DNA of 64,000 nt, from the NCBI RefSeq assembly GCF_025567625.1, contig NZ_JAOQJC010000024.1, forward strand, positions 47,437-111,436, given 5' to 3'. This DNA is from Paenibacillus sp. J5C2022. GTDB lineage: Bacteria; Bacillota; Bacilli; Paenibacillales; Paenibacillaceae. Within the stretch, counting starts at the first letter, position 1, and the number at the start of each line of letters is the position of its first letter. A program made the translations under genes and the position numbers. A model generated the notes under the pieces. That model saw only the letters and a program-made list of their open reading frames with translations. It did no database searches and had not been told where the DNA came from. Of the stretch, positions 35,127-43,653 are shown piece by piece.

Positions 35127-36382
35127 CCCAGACTAGCGGCTGACGGACGGTTCAACGTTGCTGACGGACCGAAAAATTCGTAATGAATGGCGGCGTCCTC
35201 TACTCCTAGCTCCTTCAGATGATCATGCACAGCTTCCATGAATGGAACAGGACCGCAGAAATAATAGCTTGAAGCGGCAGAGGCAGGCAGAATGCTCTTC
35301 AGCCATGTCAGCTCCATATAACCTTCTTTATGATACGAGCCGGCCGATCTATCCCGATCCGTCGGACGCTCGTAACAGAAGTAACAGGATAGCTGCTCGT
35401 GCCGGCGAGCCAGCTCAAGCACCTCATCGCGCAAGGCGTGGACATCCCCATTCTGTGCGGCGTGAATATAGACAACGGGACGCTGCGGCTGCTCTGCCAT
35501 GAGTGCATGCAGCATGCTTAGCAGCGGTGTCTGGCCCACGCCGCCGCTGATAAGTACAATGGGCTGCTTGCTCTTGGCGGCAGCAGGCTGCTCCAGCACG
35601 AATTCACCGGCAGGAGCCGATAGATGAACGATATCGCCTTCCCTAACCATCTCATGCAGGTAACTCGACACAATGCCGGCAGGTCTGCCGCGGTTCTCCT
35701 CTTCCCGCTTCACGGAAATGCGATAATAAGGCATGCCTGGCGCCGCCGACAGACTGTATTGGCGGATATGTGTATGCTCCAGGCCGGGAATGTCCATCTT
35801 CACGCTGATGTACTGACCCGGCCGGAATGCGGCAAGCGCTCCTCCATCTTGCGGCACCAGATAGAAGGAGGCGATCACATCGCTTTCCACGACCTTTCGC
35901 TCCACGATGAACGGACGGAACCCTTCCCAGCCGCCTTGCCCCGCTTCAGCCTCTTCGTATAACGCGTTCTCCACACCGATGAAAGCATCCGCAATTATTC
36001 CATAAGCTTCTCCCCACGCCTGAAGCACTTCATCCGTAGCCGCGTCTCCCAGCACTTCCTTGATTGCCTCCAGCAGATGGCGGCCGACAATGGGATAATG
36101 CTCCGGCTTAACACCGAGACTTCTATGCTTATGGGCAATCTGCATGACAGCGGGGAGAATGGCTTCCAGGTTGTCGATATGCGCCGCAGCGGCATATACG
36201 GCATTCGCGAGCGCTCCTTGCTGCCTTCCCTGCTTCTGGTGAGCATGATTGAATATATTCAGCAGTTCGGGATGTCTGGCGAACATTCGACTGTAGAAGC
36301 ATTTCGTTATTTCCGTTCCCCGCACCTTCAGAACAGGTACCGTCGATTTGATAATAGCGATTGTTTGCGGACTGAGTGACAT
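35123..36382 (-). CDS. hmp: Flavohaemoglobin (nitric oxide dioxygenase)
   Basis: 419 residues: an N-terminal globin domain (haem-binding proximal His in MQIAHKHRSLGV; PEHYPIVGRHLLEAIKEVLG), then an FAD domain (HIRQYSLSAAP) and an NAD-binding domain (LISGGVGQTPLLSML; YYFCGPVPFM). It converts NO plus oxygen to nitrate. AAGGAG precedes the ATG by 9 nt. A CRP/FNR-type site lies at its promoter. Confidence 0.95.
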   Translation of the reverse strand: MSLSPQTIAIIKSTVPVLKVRGTEITKCFYSRMFARHPELLNIFNHAHQKQGRQQGALANAVYAAAAHIDNLEAILPAVMQIAHKHRSLGVKPEHYPIVGRHLLEAIKEVLGDAATDEVLQAWGEAYGIIADAFIGVENALYEEAEAGQGGWEGFRPFIVERKVVESDVIASFYLVPQDGGALAAFRPGQYISVKMDIPGLEHTHIRQYSLSAAPGMPYYRISVKREEENRGRPAGIVSSYLHEMVREGDIVHLSAPAGEFVLEQPAAAKSKQPIVLISGGVGQTPLLSMLHALMAEQPQRPVVYIHAAQNGDVHALRDEVLELARRHEQLSCYFCYERPTDRDRSAGSYHKEGYMELTWLKSILPASAASSYYFCGPVPFMEAVHDHLKELGVEDAAIHYEFFGPSATLNRPSAASLG

Positions 36383-36424
36383 AACATCAAGCTCCTTTAC
36401 GCTTTGTTTATTTTACTTGTTTCC

Positions 36425-36468
36425 AGTATAGACATCAGCGTGGAGCATGCCTTGTGATTCCAGTCACA
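36425..36468 (-). promoter_or_regulatory. hmp promoter with a CRP/FNR-type site at class II position
   Basis: Palindrome TGTGA-N6-TCACA (36453-36468), the consensus for CRP/FNR-family sites. On the minus strand TATACT (36430-36425) can act as -10, placing the site centre about 41-42 bp upstream of the predicted start, the usual class II activator position. No good -35 is present, as expected for an activated promoter. Confidence 0.7.
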
Positions 36469-36673
36469 GCAATCGGAACGGTTATGTGACAATTCGATAA
36501 GAAAAGCGCCTAAGGGCATCCTTCATACTCATTCCCAAATTGTAAGGTCACATCGCTTACAGCTCTCCATTCGCCTACTTTCCTACTTCCCGCCTGGGGG
36601 CGCGCTCGCACGAATCTATCCCGCCAGCTTCGGGTATTCAACTCGCATTTGATAACGTTATATCATAAGAAAA

Positions 36674-36687
36674 ACGCCTAGCGGCGT
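36674..36687 (-). terminator. Short hairpin, same type as the one at 8755-8774
   Basis: Minus strand ACGCC-GCTA-GGCGT followed by TTTTC. Its transcript is unclear because no gene ends close upstream. Confidence 0.45.
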
Positions 36688-36711
36688 CCTCCCCTCTTGC
36701 TACGCATGCCC

Positions 36712-36900
36712 CCTTTTCGGCGCTCCAGTGTAGGATTCATACACTATTTCGGCTCGAACGACCCTTTTCAGCACTCTAGTGTAGGATTCATACACTATCT
36801 CGGCTCGAACGCCCCTTTTCGGCGCTCTAGTGTAGGATTCATACACTATTTCGGCTCGAACGACCCTTTTCGGCGCTCCAGTGTAGGATTCATACACTCA
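36712..36900. repeat. Tandem array of four palindrome-bearing 51-bp units (array 2)
   Basis: AGTGTAGGATTCATACACT recurs with core anchors at 36728, 36779, 36830 and 36881, exactly 51 bp apart, joined by ATTTCGGCTCGAACGACCC-like linkers that are also conserved. Since 51 is a multiple of 3, a plus-strand frame repeats a 17-residue peptide, but there is no sign it is a gene. Confidence 0.95.
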
Positions 36901-36930
36901 TATGGCCCGTACGCTCCTTATCGGCATAAC

Positions 36931-36958
36931 CCCCACAAAGTGGGGCTCCGATTCGAAG
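36931..36958. repeat. Dispersed 28-bp hairpin element, copy 1
   Basis: CCCCAC-AAA-GTGGGG followed by CTCCGATTCGAAG. A second copy at 48212-48239 matches at 26 of 28 positions. Confidence 0.75.
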
Positions 36959-37011
36959 CTTACTGAGTTACTTTGCAGGGGACCCCCGGAACTTATAATT
37001 TCTATATATCT

Positions 37012-37043
37012 AAAAAAAGACCGCCCGAGCAAAATGCCCAGGC
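37012..37043 (-). terminator. Terminator of prsA
   Basis: Minus strand GCCTGGGC-ATTTT-GCTCGGGC (stem with two G-T wobbles) and GGTC, followed by seven T. Confidence 0.75.
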
Positions 37044-37058
37044 AGCCTCTTCTTCATC

Positions 37059-38198
37059 TTATTCAGCCGCTTTCTCTTCCGTTCCCGCTTCTGTGTTGCC
37101 GGCGCCGGAATCGGCAGCGTCATCCTTCTTCTCATCTTCCGCGCCAGCTCCATTACCGGCGCCTTCGCCATCAGTTTGCTCCGGCTCAGGAAGCGTCATA
37201 TTCAGCTCCTGCTTCGGCATCTCCTCGTTCATGAACATCTCCATGTACTTGTATGCCGCAGCGGCTTTCACTTGCTCCTTGTCGGTATCCGTCAGTTGGT
37301 CGAACGCCTTCACTTCGCGCTCTTCCACCTTCATGACGTGATAGCCGTATTCCGTCTCCACAGGCTCGCCAATAACTCCGATCTCCTGCTCGTAGGCAGC
37401 CAGCTTGAATGCCTCGACCCAGTCGCCCCCCGCCTTCTTCTCATACAGTCCGCCTTTGTCCTTGGAGCCCGGATCGTCGGAATATTCCTTCGCCAGAGCG
37501 TCCCAGTCTCCGCCCGCATCCAGCTTCGCTTTCACTTCATTCGCCCGCGCCAGCGCTTCCTCGGAAGTGCGGACTTCCTTCGCTTCCCCTGTCTGAGGGT
37601 CCTGCTCCATCGTCTGTATCAGAATATGGCGGACAGTGGATACCGCGAAGTCGGCTTTCATCTCCTCGAAGCTCGCCTTCTCGTCCTCTTCCGTTACCTG
37701 GGAATTGATATGAACGATAGCCGCAGACGTAATCATCAGGAATGTCGCCATATCGTTGTCCGAGATGTCTTTTTCCTTCGCCTTCGCTGCGAGCGTCTCG
37801 TCCGACTTTTTATATTCCTTGTACTGCTCCAACTGCTTGTCCGCTTCTTCGCGCGCTTCCTTCAGCGAGTCTTCAGACGCCTTGCTTGCCAGCACCTTGT
37901 AAGAGACGTACTGCTCCAGAATCATCTCCTGGAACTGAGGCAGAGTCAGAATCTGCTCATACCCCGGCTGCGACATCCCGAAAATGGCCATATACTTGTC
38001 GAATTCAGGCTTCGTTACTTTCCCGTCCTTATATGTCGCTACAACTTCTCCTTCGCTTACGCCGCTGAATGTCAGGGAAGGCTCCTCTTTCTTGCTCTTG
38101 CCGCCGCCGCATCCCGCCATTACCGTCATAGCTAGCACCGCTGCAACGAGCAGCAGCGCGCTTCTGCGCCATGCCGATCTCTTCGTCCTTTGCAACAT
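37059..38198 (-). CDS. prsA: PrsA-type foldase lipoprotein (PpiC domain)
   Basis: 379-residue extracytoplasmic peptidyl-prolyl isomerase anchored by a lipid: signal peptide with lipobox MAGC (Cys about 29), a SurA-like chaperone region, a PpiC/parvulin domain (VRHILIQT; YSDDPGSKDKGGLY; VETEYGYHVMKV) and a disordered Glu/Gly/Ala-rich tail. It assists folding of exported proteins. It lies 70 nt downstream of mfd. Confidence 0.9.
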   Translation of the reverse strand: MLQRTKRSAWRRSALLLVAAVLAMTVMAGCGGGKSKKEEPSLTFSGVSEGEVVATYKDGKVTKPEFDKYMAIFGMSQPGYEQILTLPQFQEMILEQYVSYKVLASKASEDSLKEAREEADKQLEQYKEYKKSDETLAAKAKEKDISDNDMATFLMITSAAIVHINSQVTEEDEKASFEEMKADFAVSTVRHILIQTMEQDPQTGEAKEVRTSEEALARANEVKAKLDAGGDWDALAKEYSDDPGSKDKGGLYEKKAGGDWVEAFKLAAYEQEIGVIGEPVETEYGYHVMKVEEREVKAFDQLTDTDKEQVKAAAAYKYMEMFMNEEMPKQELNMTLPEPEQTDGEGAGNGAGAEDEKKDDAADSGAGNTEAGTEEKAAE

Positions 38199-38268
38199 GT
38201 TGATCCCCTTTCGAAATTGAAACTTACCTGTATTGTAGCAGATATGGGATACCGATTGCGAATCTCCG

Positions 38269-41200
38269 CTAGGAGGTGGCGTTCTGCAGCTCCTTCTGGA
38301 TCACGAACGCCTCCTTGTACCCTTCCAGGAACCGTTCCGATAGATGCAGCTTCTGCTCCATGTTCAGCCCCTTGCCCCTGAGCAGCAAGGAATAGGTCTT
38401 GTCCTGATCCGGGCTTTGCTTGAATCGGTTCTCCAGCTTCAGACAGAGCTGATCCACCTTCTTGCGTTCCGTTTTATTCCTGGGTCCCGCTCCCGCGAGG
38501 AATTTGAACAGCAGATCGTCGCCTTGCTGCTGAACGACCTCAATGCCAAGCAGCGAGCCATACACCCGCAGTCTGGCCACGGCCATCAGATTGCTGACCG
38601 GCTGCGGCAAGTCGCCGAACCGGTCGATGAGCTCGTCGATCAGTTCGTCGGACTCCTCGAATGACTGCACGGAAGCCGCTTTCTTGTAGATTTCAATCTT
38701 CTGAATGCTGTCATAGATATAATCCGACGGCAGATAGGCGTCTACGCTAATATCGATGGAGGTCGTCACCTGCTTCACTTCCTCAGGCTCGGCGCCGCTC
38801 ATCTCCGCCTTCCGCTTCGCAATCTCCTCCGCCAGCATCTGCGAGTACATGTCGAAGCCGACCGACGCGATGAAGCCATGCTGCTCGGCTCCCAGCAGAT
38901 TGCCCGCACCCCGGATGGACAGATCCCGCATCGCAATCTTGAAGCCCGAGCCCAGCTCGGTGAACTCCTTGATCGATTGCATCCGCTTCTCCGCCACCTC
39001 CGTCAGCACCTTGTCGCGCTGATAGGTGAAGTACGCATATGCAATCCGGTTGGAGCGTCCGACACGCCCACGCAGCTGGTACAGCTGGGAGAGCCCCATC
39101 TTGTCCGCATCGTGCACGATAAGCGTATTGACATTGGGAATATCGACGCCCGTCTCAATGATGCTCGTGCTGACCAGCACATCGGATTCCCCATCGAGGA
39201 AGTCCAGTATCGTCTTCTCCAGCTCCTGCTCCGACATCCGGCCATGGCCTACCGTCACCTTCGCATCCGGCACCAGGGCGCTAATCTCTTCCGCCACCTG
39301 ATAGATTCCTTGTACGCGGTTATAGAGATAGTATACTTGGCCGCCGCGCGCCAGCTCCCGCTCAATGGACTCTCGCACAAGCGCAGGGCTGTATTCCACC
39401 ACATAAGTCTGCACCGGGAACCGGTTCTCCGGCGGCGTCTCGATAACGGACAAGTCGCGTACGCCCAGCATCGACATATGCAGCGTACGGGGGATCGGCG
39501 TCGCCGTCAGCGTCAGCACATCTACACTGGTCTTCAGCTTCTTCAGCTTCTCCTTGTGCGACACACCGAAGCGCTGCTCCTCATCCACGATCAATAACCC
39601 TAGCGACTGGAAGATAATATCCTGGGACAACAGCCTGTGCGTGCCGATGACGACATCGACCGTGCCGTTCTTCAACCCCTTGATCGTCTCATTCTGCTCC
39701 TTGCGCGAGCGGAAGCGGCTCAGCACCTGCACATTGATTGGATAGCCGGAGAATCGCTCCCGGAACGTCTCGTAATGCTGCTGGGCCAGAATGGTGGTCG
39801 GCACCAATACCGCTACTTGCTTGCCGTCCATTGCTGCCTTGAAGGCCGCCCTGACCGCCACCTCCGTCTTGCCGTAGCCTACGTCGCCGCAGAGCAGGCG
39901 GTCCATGGGCTGATCCTTCTCCATATCCACCTTAATCTCCCCGATGGCGCGAAGCTGGTCCGGCGTCTCGTCATACGGGAACATCGCCTCGAATTCCTGC
40001 TGATATGTTGTATCCTTGCTGAATGCATAACCCGGCGTAGATTGGCGCTGAGCGTACAGCTTGATCAGATCGTCCGCGATATCCTGAACGGACGCCCTCG
40101 CCTTGCTCTTCGCCTTCGTCCACTCCGTGCCGCCCAGCTTGTTGATCTTCGGCTCCTTGTCCTCGGAGCCGACATACTTCTGAATCATATCCACTTGGTC
40201 GATCGGGACCGACAGCTTGTCGCCGCCGGAATAAATAATGTGCAAGTAATCGCGATGAATCCCGCCGATCTCCAATGTGCCAATGCCGATATATTTACCG
40301 ATGCCGTGATTCTGATGCACGACATAATCGCCGACCTTCAGCTCCGTGTAGCTCTTGATCCGCTCCGCGTTCTCCATCTTCTTGTCCACGCGCCGCGCCT
40401 TGCGCTGCTTCTGCGTGAACATCTCGCCTTCCGTTATGACGACAAGATGGGATGACGGCAGCTCGAACCCTTGCTGCAGATTGCCTTCCAGCAGCATCGG
40501 CACTTCGATCTGATAATCGTCCAGCACACGTCTGATCCGATCCATCCGCTCCTTGTTGCCCGCCAGCATCATGACCTTGGAACCGATCTTGTGCCATCTC
40601 TCCATCTCCGACTTCAGCACATTCATCTGACCGTGGAAGTTCTGCATCGTACGCGCCGTCATATTGATAATATTTTGCGGCTGCGTATGCGGGATCTGGC
40701 GAAGGAACAGAGATAAGAACAACGTCGGATAAGGACGGCGGTAGAGAATATCCTCCGACTCTCTCGCCAATTGCAAGCCGGGCAGCGACTTGCCGTTCTG
40801 CAGCAGATGGATGGACCATTCTGCTTCATCCCGTTCCAGTTGCTTGGCCGTCTCTATCAGACGGGTAGGCTCATCCAATATAAGCAGCGTATCCTTCGCC
40901 ATGTAATCCATTATCGTCTGCCGTTCCGGATAGAGCAGCGATATATATTTATAGATTTCCGGGAAGTACATATGCTCTCTCAGCTTCTCCAGCTCGCCGC
41001 CGATCTCGCTGCGCAGCCGTTCCTTCGCCGTACGGTCGCTCATCTTCTCCAGCTGCGCTTCCAGCAGATGACCCGCCTGATCGGCAGCGGACGACATTCG
41101 GGCGGCATCCGCCAATATTTCCTGACATGGCGGAATGACATAGGACTCCATGCGCTCGGCAGAGCGCTGGTCGCCGGGATCGAATGTACGGATGGAATCA

Positions 41201-41817
41201 ATCTCGTCGCCGAACCATTCTACCCGGTAAGCATGAGGGGACGTTAGCGGGTAGAAATCGACGATGCCGCCCCGTACGCTCATCTCGCCTTTGCCTTCCA
41301 CGCGATCCGTTCTGGCGTAGCCAAGCTCATTCATCGCATGCAGAAAGTTCTCCAGCGGCAGTTCGTCTCCCGTCCGTATCGCCAGCTGCGCTTCCGACAT
41401 AACGCTATCAATCGGCAGATAACGGCGAATGCCGGAGAACGGCACGACAACAATCCCGCGATAGCCTTTGGACAGCTTGATCAGCACATCCATCCGCTGC
41501 GCCAGCGTCTCGGGACTTGAGATCGCGGCTTCTGCAGCCATCAGCTCGTTCGCAGGATAGAGCAGCACCTCATCGGGTGATAGACAATCTTGCAAATCCT
41601 CCGCAATCTTCTGCGCGGAGAACATATTATGCGTTACGACAAGCACCGGCTGTTGGTCTACCGCTTCCTTCAACGCCGCGATGAACACTTGGCGGGAGGA
41701 GCCGGCCAGGCCGGATACCATCTGCTCACGCATACCTTTGCGAATGCCGGATATGACCGATTGGACATCCGAATCCGCTGCGAAAGCTTCAATTAGCGCT
41801 TTCAATGTTAGAAGCAC
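38269..41817 (-). CDS. mfd: Transcription-repair coupling factor Mfd
   Basis: 1182 residues, normal family length. UvrB-like N-terminal domains, the RNA polymerase-interacting domain (LKVGDYVVHQNHGIGKYIG), a RecG-like helicase core (LLCGDVGYGKTEVAVRAA Walker A; LIVDEEQRFGVSHKE; TATPIPRTL; LRGRVGRS) and the C-terminal autoinhibitory domain. It removes stalled RNA polymerase at lesions and recruits UvrA. Followed by prsA. Confidence 0.98.
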   Translation of the reverse strand: MLLTLKALIEAFAADSDVQSVISGIRKGMREQMVSGLAGSSRQVFIAALKEAVDQQPVLVVTHNMFSAQKIAEDLQDCLSPDEVLLYPANELMAAEAAISSPETLAQRMDVLIKLSKGYRGIVVVPFSGIRRYLPIDSVMSEAQLAIRTGDELPLENFLHAMNELGYARTDRVEGKGEMSVRGGIVDFYPLTSPHAYRVEWFGDEIDSIRTFDPGDQRSAERMESYVIPPCQEILADAARMSSAADQAGHLLEAQLEKMSDRTAKERLRSEIGGELEKLREHMYFPEIYKYISLLYPERQTIMDYMAKDTLLILDEPTRLIETAKQLERDEAEWSIHLLQNGKSLPGLQLARESEDILYRRPYPTLFLSLFLRQIPHTQPQNIINMTARTMQNFHGQMNVLKSEMERWHKIGSKVMMLAGNKERMDRIRRVLDDYQIEVPMLLEGNLQQGFELPSSHLVVITEGEMFTQKQRKARRVDKKMENAERIKSYTELKVGDYVVHQNHGIGKYIGIGTLEIGGIHRDYLHIIYSGGDKLSVPIDQVDMIQKYVGSEDKEPKINKLGGTEWTKAKSKARASVQDIADDLIKLYAQRQSTPGYAFSKDTTYQQEFEAMFPYDETPDQLRAIGEIKVDMEKDQPMDRLLCGDVGYGKTEVAVRAAFKAAMDGKQVAVLVPTTILAQQHYETFRERFSGYPINVQVLSRFRSRKEQNETIKGLKNGTVDVVIGTHRLLSQDIIFQSLGLLIVDEEQRFGVSHKEKLKKLKTSVDVLTLTATPIPRTLHMSMLGVRDLSVIETPPENRFPVQTYVVEYSPALVRESIERELARGGQVYYLYNRVQGIYQVAEEISALVPDAKVTVGHGRMSEQELEKTILDFLDGESDVLVSTSIIETGVDIPNVNTLIVHDADKMGLSQLYQLRGRVGRSNRIAYAYFTYQRDKVLTEVAEKRMQSIKEFTELGSGFKIAMRDLSIRGAGNLLGAEQHGFIASVGFDMYSQMLAEEIAKRKAEMSGAEPEEVKQVTTSIDISVDAYLPSDYIYDSIQKIEIYKKAASVQSFEESDELIDELIDRFGDLPQPVSNLMAVARLRVYGSLLGIEVVQQQGDDLLFKFLAGAGPRNKTERKKVDQLCLKLENRFKQSPDQDKTYSLLLRGKGLNMEQKLHLSERFLEGYKEAFVIQKELQNATS

Positions 41818-41872
41818 CTCTTTTCTATGTCAAAAACAATACTGCCCCTCTGTCTTTTGCAATGTCGAAAAG

Positions 41873-41899
41873 GAGCCTCGGCGCATCGTACCGAGGCTC
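41873..41899 (-). terminator. Terminator of fin
   Basis: Perfect 9-bp stem GAGCCTCGG / CCGAGGCTC, followed on the minus strand by CTTTTC. Confidence 0.75.
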
Positions 41900-41961
41900 T
41901 TGCAGACAGCATTCGCCCGAGGACAATGCGGTTCTGTCTGCTTGCTGTATATGTGTGCCGG

Positions 41962-42192
41962 TTATTGCAGCGGACTGTCCACCAACATCAAGTCCGGATT
42001 GCTGTTAATCGCCTCATTGCAATAATCGCATACGATTTTAACCGTTACGTCTCCGCTTGAGTCATACGCTATTATATCGCCCCGCTCTTCGGGGGTCAAG
42101 AATTGGAAGCCCAACTGCTGCTCCGTCACGTTCGCCCCTTCGATGCGACCGATGGACGACCGGCAATGCTTGCAAATATAGTTTACAGCCAT
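41962..42192 (-). CDS. fin: Anti-sigma-F factor Fin
   Basis: 76-residue protein with two zinc-binding CxxC pairs (YICKHCRSSIG and IVCDYCNEAI), as in Fin (YabK), which inhibits sigma-F to help the switch to sigma-G in the forespore. Position between pth and mfd matches B. subtilis. Confidence 0.9.
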   Translation of the reverse strand: MAVNYICKHCRSSIGRIEGANVTEQQLGFQFLTPEERGDIIAYDSSGDVTVKIVCDYCNEAINSNPDLMLVDSPLQ

Positions 42193-42255
42193 AGTATGCC
42201 TCCTGAAGAATAGTTATACCCTTCAGTATGCCCATATTATGCCGAATTTAACGAA

Positions 42256-42819
42256 TTATCCGTTGAACCTGGCCATCGTCTCCTCGAACGGCGCTTGAAG
42301 GCTGTATTCAGCCGCATCGCATGCCGCTCCGATCATCGTCTCCAACTTGTCACGCTCCGCCTTGGCGAACTTCGACAGCACGTAATCGGAGATATCCATT
42401 CCCGGCTCCGGACGGGATATGCCCATACGAATCCGATGGAAGGATTGCGTGCCCAGATGCTGAATAAGCGACTTTATGCCGTTATGCCCTCCAGCGCTTC
42501 CTTGATAGCGGAGCCTCAGCTTGCCAATCTCCGTATCCAGATCGTCGTATACGACCAGGCCATCCTTTAATTCCGTCTTATAGTAATCCATGAATGCGCG
42601 AACCGACTCGCCGGACAGGTTCATATACGTCATAGGCTTAATAAGCGCCACCTTCTGCCCTTGCATGCGTCCTTCGCCGATCAGCGCCTTGCACTTGCTC
42701 TGCGTCAGCTTAATATCCCAGCGCTTCGCCAACTCGTCTATGACCATGAAGCCTACATTATGCCTGGTCTGCTCGTACGCAGGGCCCGGATTGCCAAGCC
42801 CGACGATCCACTTCATCAT
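42256..42819 (-). CDS. pth: Peptidyl-tRNA hydrolase
   Basis: 187 residues beginning MMKWIVGLGNPGPAYEQTRH; the catalytic His of TRHNVGF and the GGHNGIKSL loop are present. It frees tRNA from dropped-off peptidyl-tRNAs. ATG 42819 has AAGGAG 9 nt upstream; the longer frame upstream is not conserved. Confidence 0.95.
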   Translation of the reverse strand: MMKWIVGLGNPGPAYEQTRHNVGFMVIDELAKRWDIKLTQSKCKALIGEGRMQGQKVALIKPMTYMNLSGESVRAFMDYYKTELKDGLVVYDDLDTEIGKLRLRYQGSAGGHNGIKSLIQHLGTQSFHRIRMGISRPEPGMDISDYVLSKFAKAERDKLETMIGAACDAAEYSLQAPFEETMARFNG

Positions 42820-42882
42820 ACCACTCCACTCCTTTACGAACAAATGTAGCATAATCTGCGGCAAAAGCGAAGTGCACAAAAA

Positions 42883-42904
42883 GAGCCGTCCCGAAGGACA
42901 GCTC
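42883..42904 (-). terminator. Terminator of ctc
   Basis: GAGCTGTCC-TTCG-GGACGGCTC, a 9-bp stem with a UUCG-type loop, followed by TTTTT. Confidence 0.9.
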
Positions 42905-42915
42905 CTGGTCTGCTT

Positions 42916-43569
42916 TTATTTGCTGGTGGCGATCTCCTCATGGTTCGCTTCGGTGGATCTCTCCTTTGCTTCTGCCAGCTCTACATCCTGAGCGTCCTTC
43001 TCCTCTTCGCTCAATTCCTTCTGAGGAGCCAGTATGGTCAAGACGACACTTTCAGGCTCAGACTTGGCCTCTACGCCTGCGGGAAGCTGCAAATCCTTCA
43101 CTAGCAAACTATCACCCAGCTCTAGCTGTGACATATCGGCATGGATGCTTTCCGGAATCGCCCCCGGCAAACATTGCACCTCCAGCTCATGCAGAATAAT
43201 CTGCAATATACCGCCTTCTCTAAGCCCATTGGATTGGCCTTCCGCATGAATCGGCACATTCGCCCGCACTTCCTCGTTCATATTAATGCGATGGAAGTCA
43301 ACGTTAAGCGGCATTCCGCTAAGCGTATGCCGCTGCAATTCGGCAACCATAACCGCATGCTTGCCTGATTCGGGAACGTCGAGTTGGATTACTGCATTGG
43401 GATTGGAACGCATCAGCGCGTTCAGCTCCTTCTCGTCCACGCTTATGTTGACCGCACCGTCCAATCCTTTTCCATATACAACACCCGGTATTTTGCCCTC
43501 TTGCCTCATCAGACGCAATTCACTCTTCTTCTTGCCGATTCGGCCTTCAGCTTTCATGACAATCGTCAT
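42916..43569 (-). CDS. ctc: Ribosomal protein bL25 / general stress protein Ctc
   Basis: 217 residues with an N-terminal L25 5S-rRNA-binding domain (RMRQEGKIPGVVYGKG region) and a C-terminal TL5-like beta domain, ending in an acidic tail. Such long forms (Ctc) join stress-treated ribosomes and are sigma-B-controlled in B. subtilis; a similar promoter is visible here. It directly follows glmU, where prs is normally found. Confidence 0.95.
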   Translation of the reverse strand: MTIVMKAEGRIGKKKSELRLMRQEGKIPGVVYGKGLDGAVNISVDEKELNALMRSNPNAVIQLDVPESGKHAVMVAELQRHTLSGMPLNVDFHRINMNEEVRANVPIHAEGQSNGLREGGILQIILHELEVQCLPGAIPESIHADMSQLELGDSLLVKDLQLPAGVEAKSEPESVVLTILAPQKELSEEEKDAQDVELAEAKERSTEANHEEIATSK

Positions 43570-43608
43570 ATGGAAGCATCCTCCTTAAGATTAGCCTTCC
43601 ATATCACT

Positions 43609-43634
43609 TTACCCATTAAGCGCTATCTTTAATC
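43609..43634 (-). promoter_or_regulatory. Sigma-B-like promoter of ctc
   Basis: Minus strand GATTAA (43634-43629), 14-bp spacer, GGGTAA (43614-43609). Each hexamer is one base from the sigma-B consensus GTTTAA / GGGTAT at the usual 14-bp spacing, at the same gene that is a classic sigma-B target in B. subtilis. Confidence 0.6.
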
Positions 43635-43653
43635 GGCGTTATGCTTGCAGCAA

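Larger units (their letters stand above)
36383..37058. other. Intergenic region between hmp and prsA
   Basis: No gene. It holds the hmp promoter region (36425-36468), weak hairpins near 36503 and 36674, the 51-bp palindrome array (36712-36900), a hairpin element shared with 48212-48239, and the prsA terminator. Confidence 0.7.

Noticed and set aside
36697..36966. Open frame with a repeated 17-residue peptide across array 2
   Set aside because: It results from the 51-bp repeat; both strands are open and no start signal is present.
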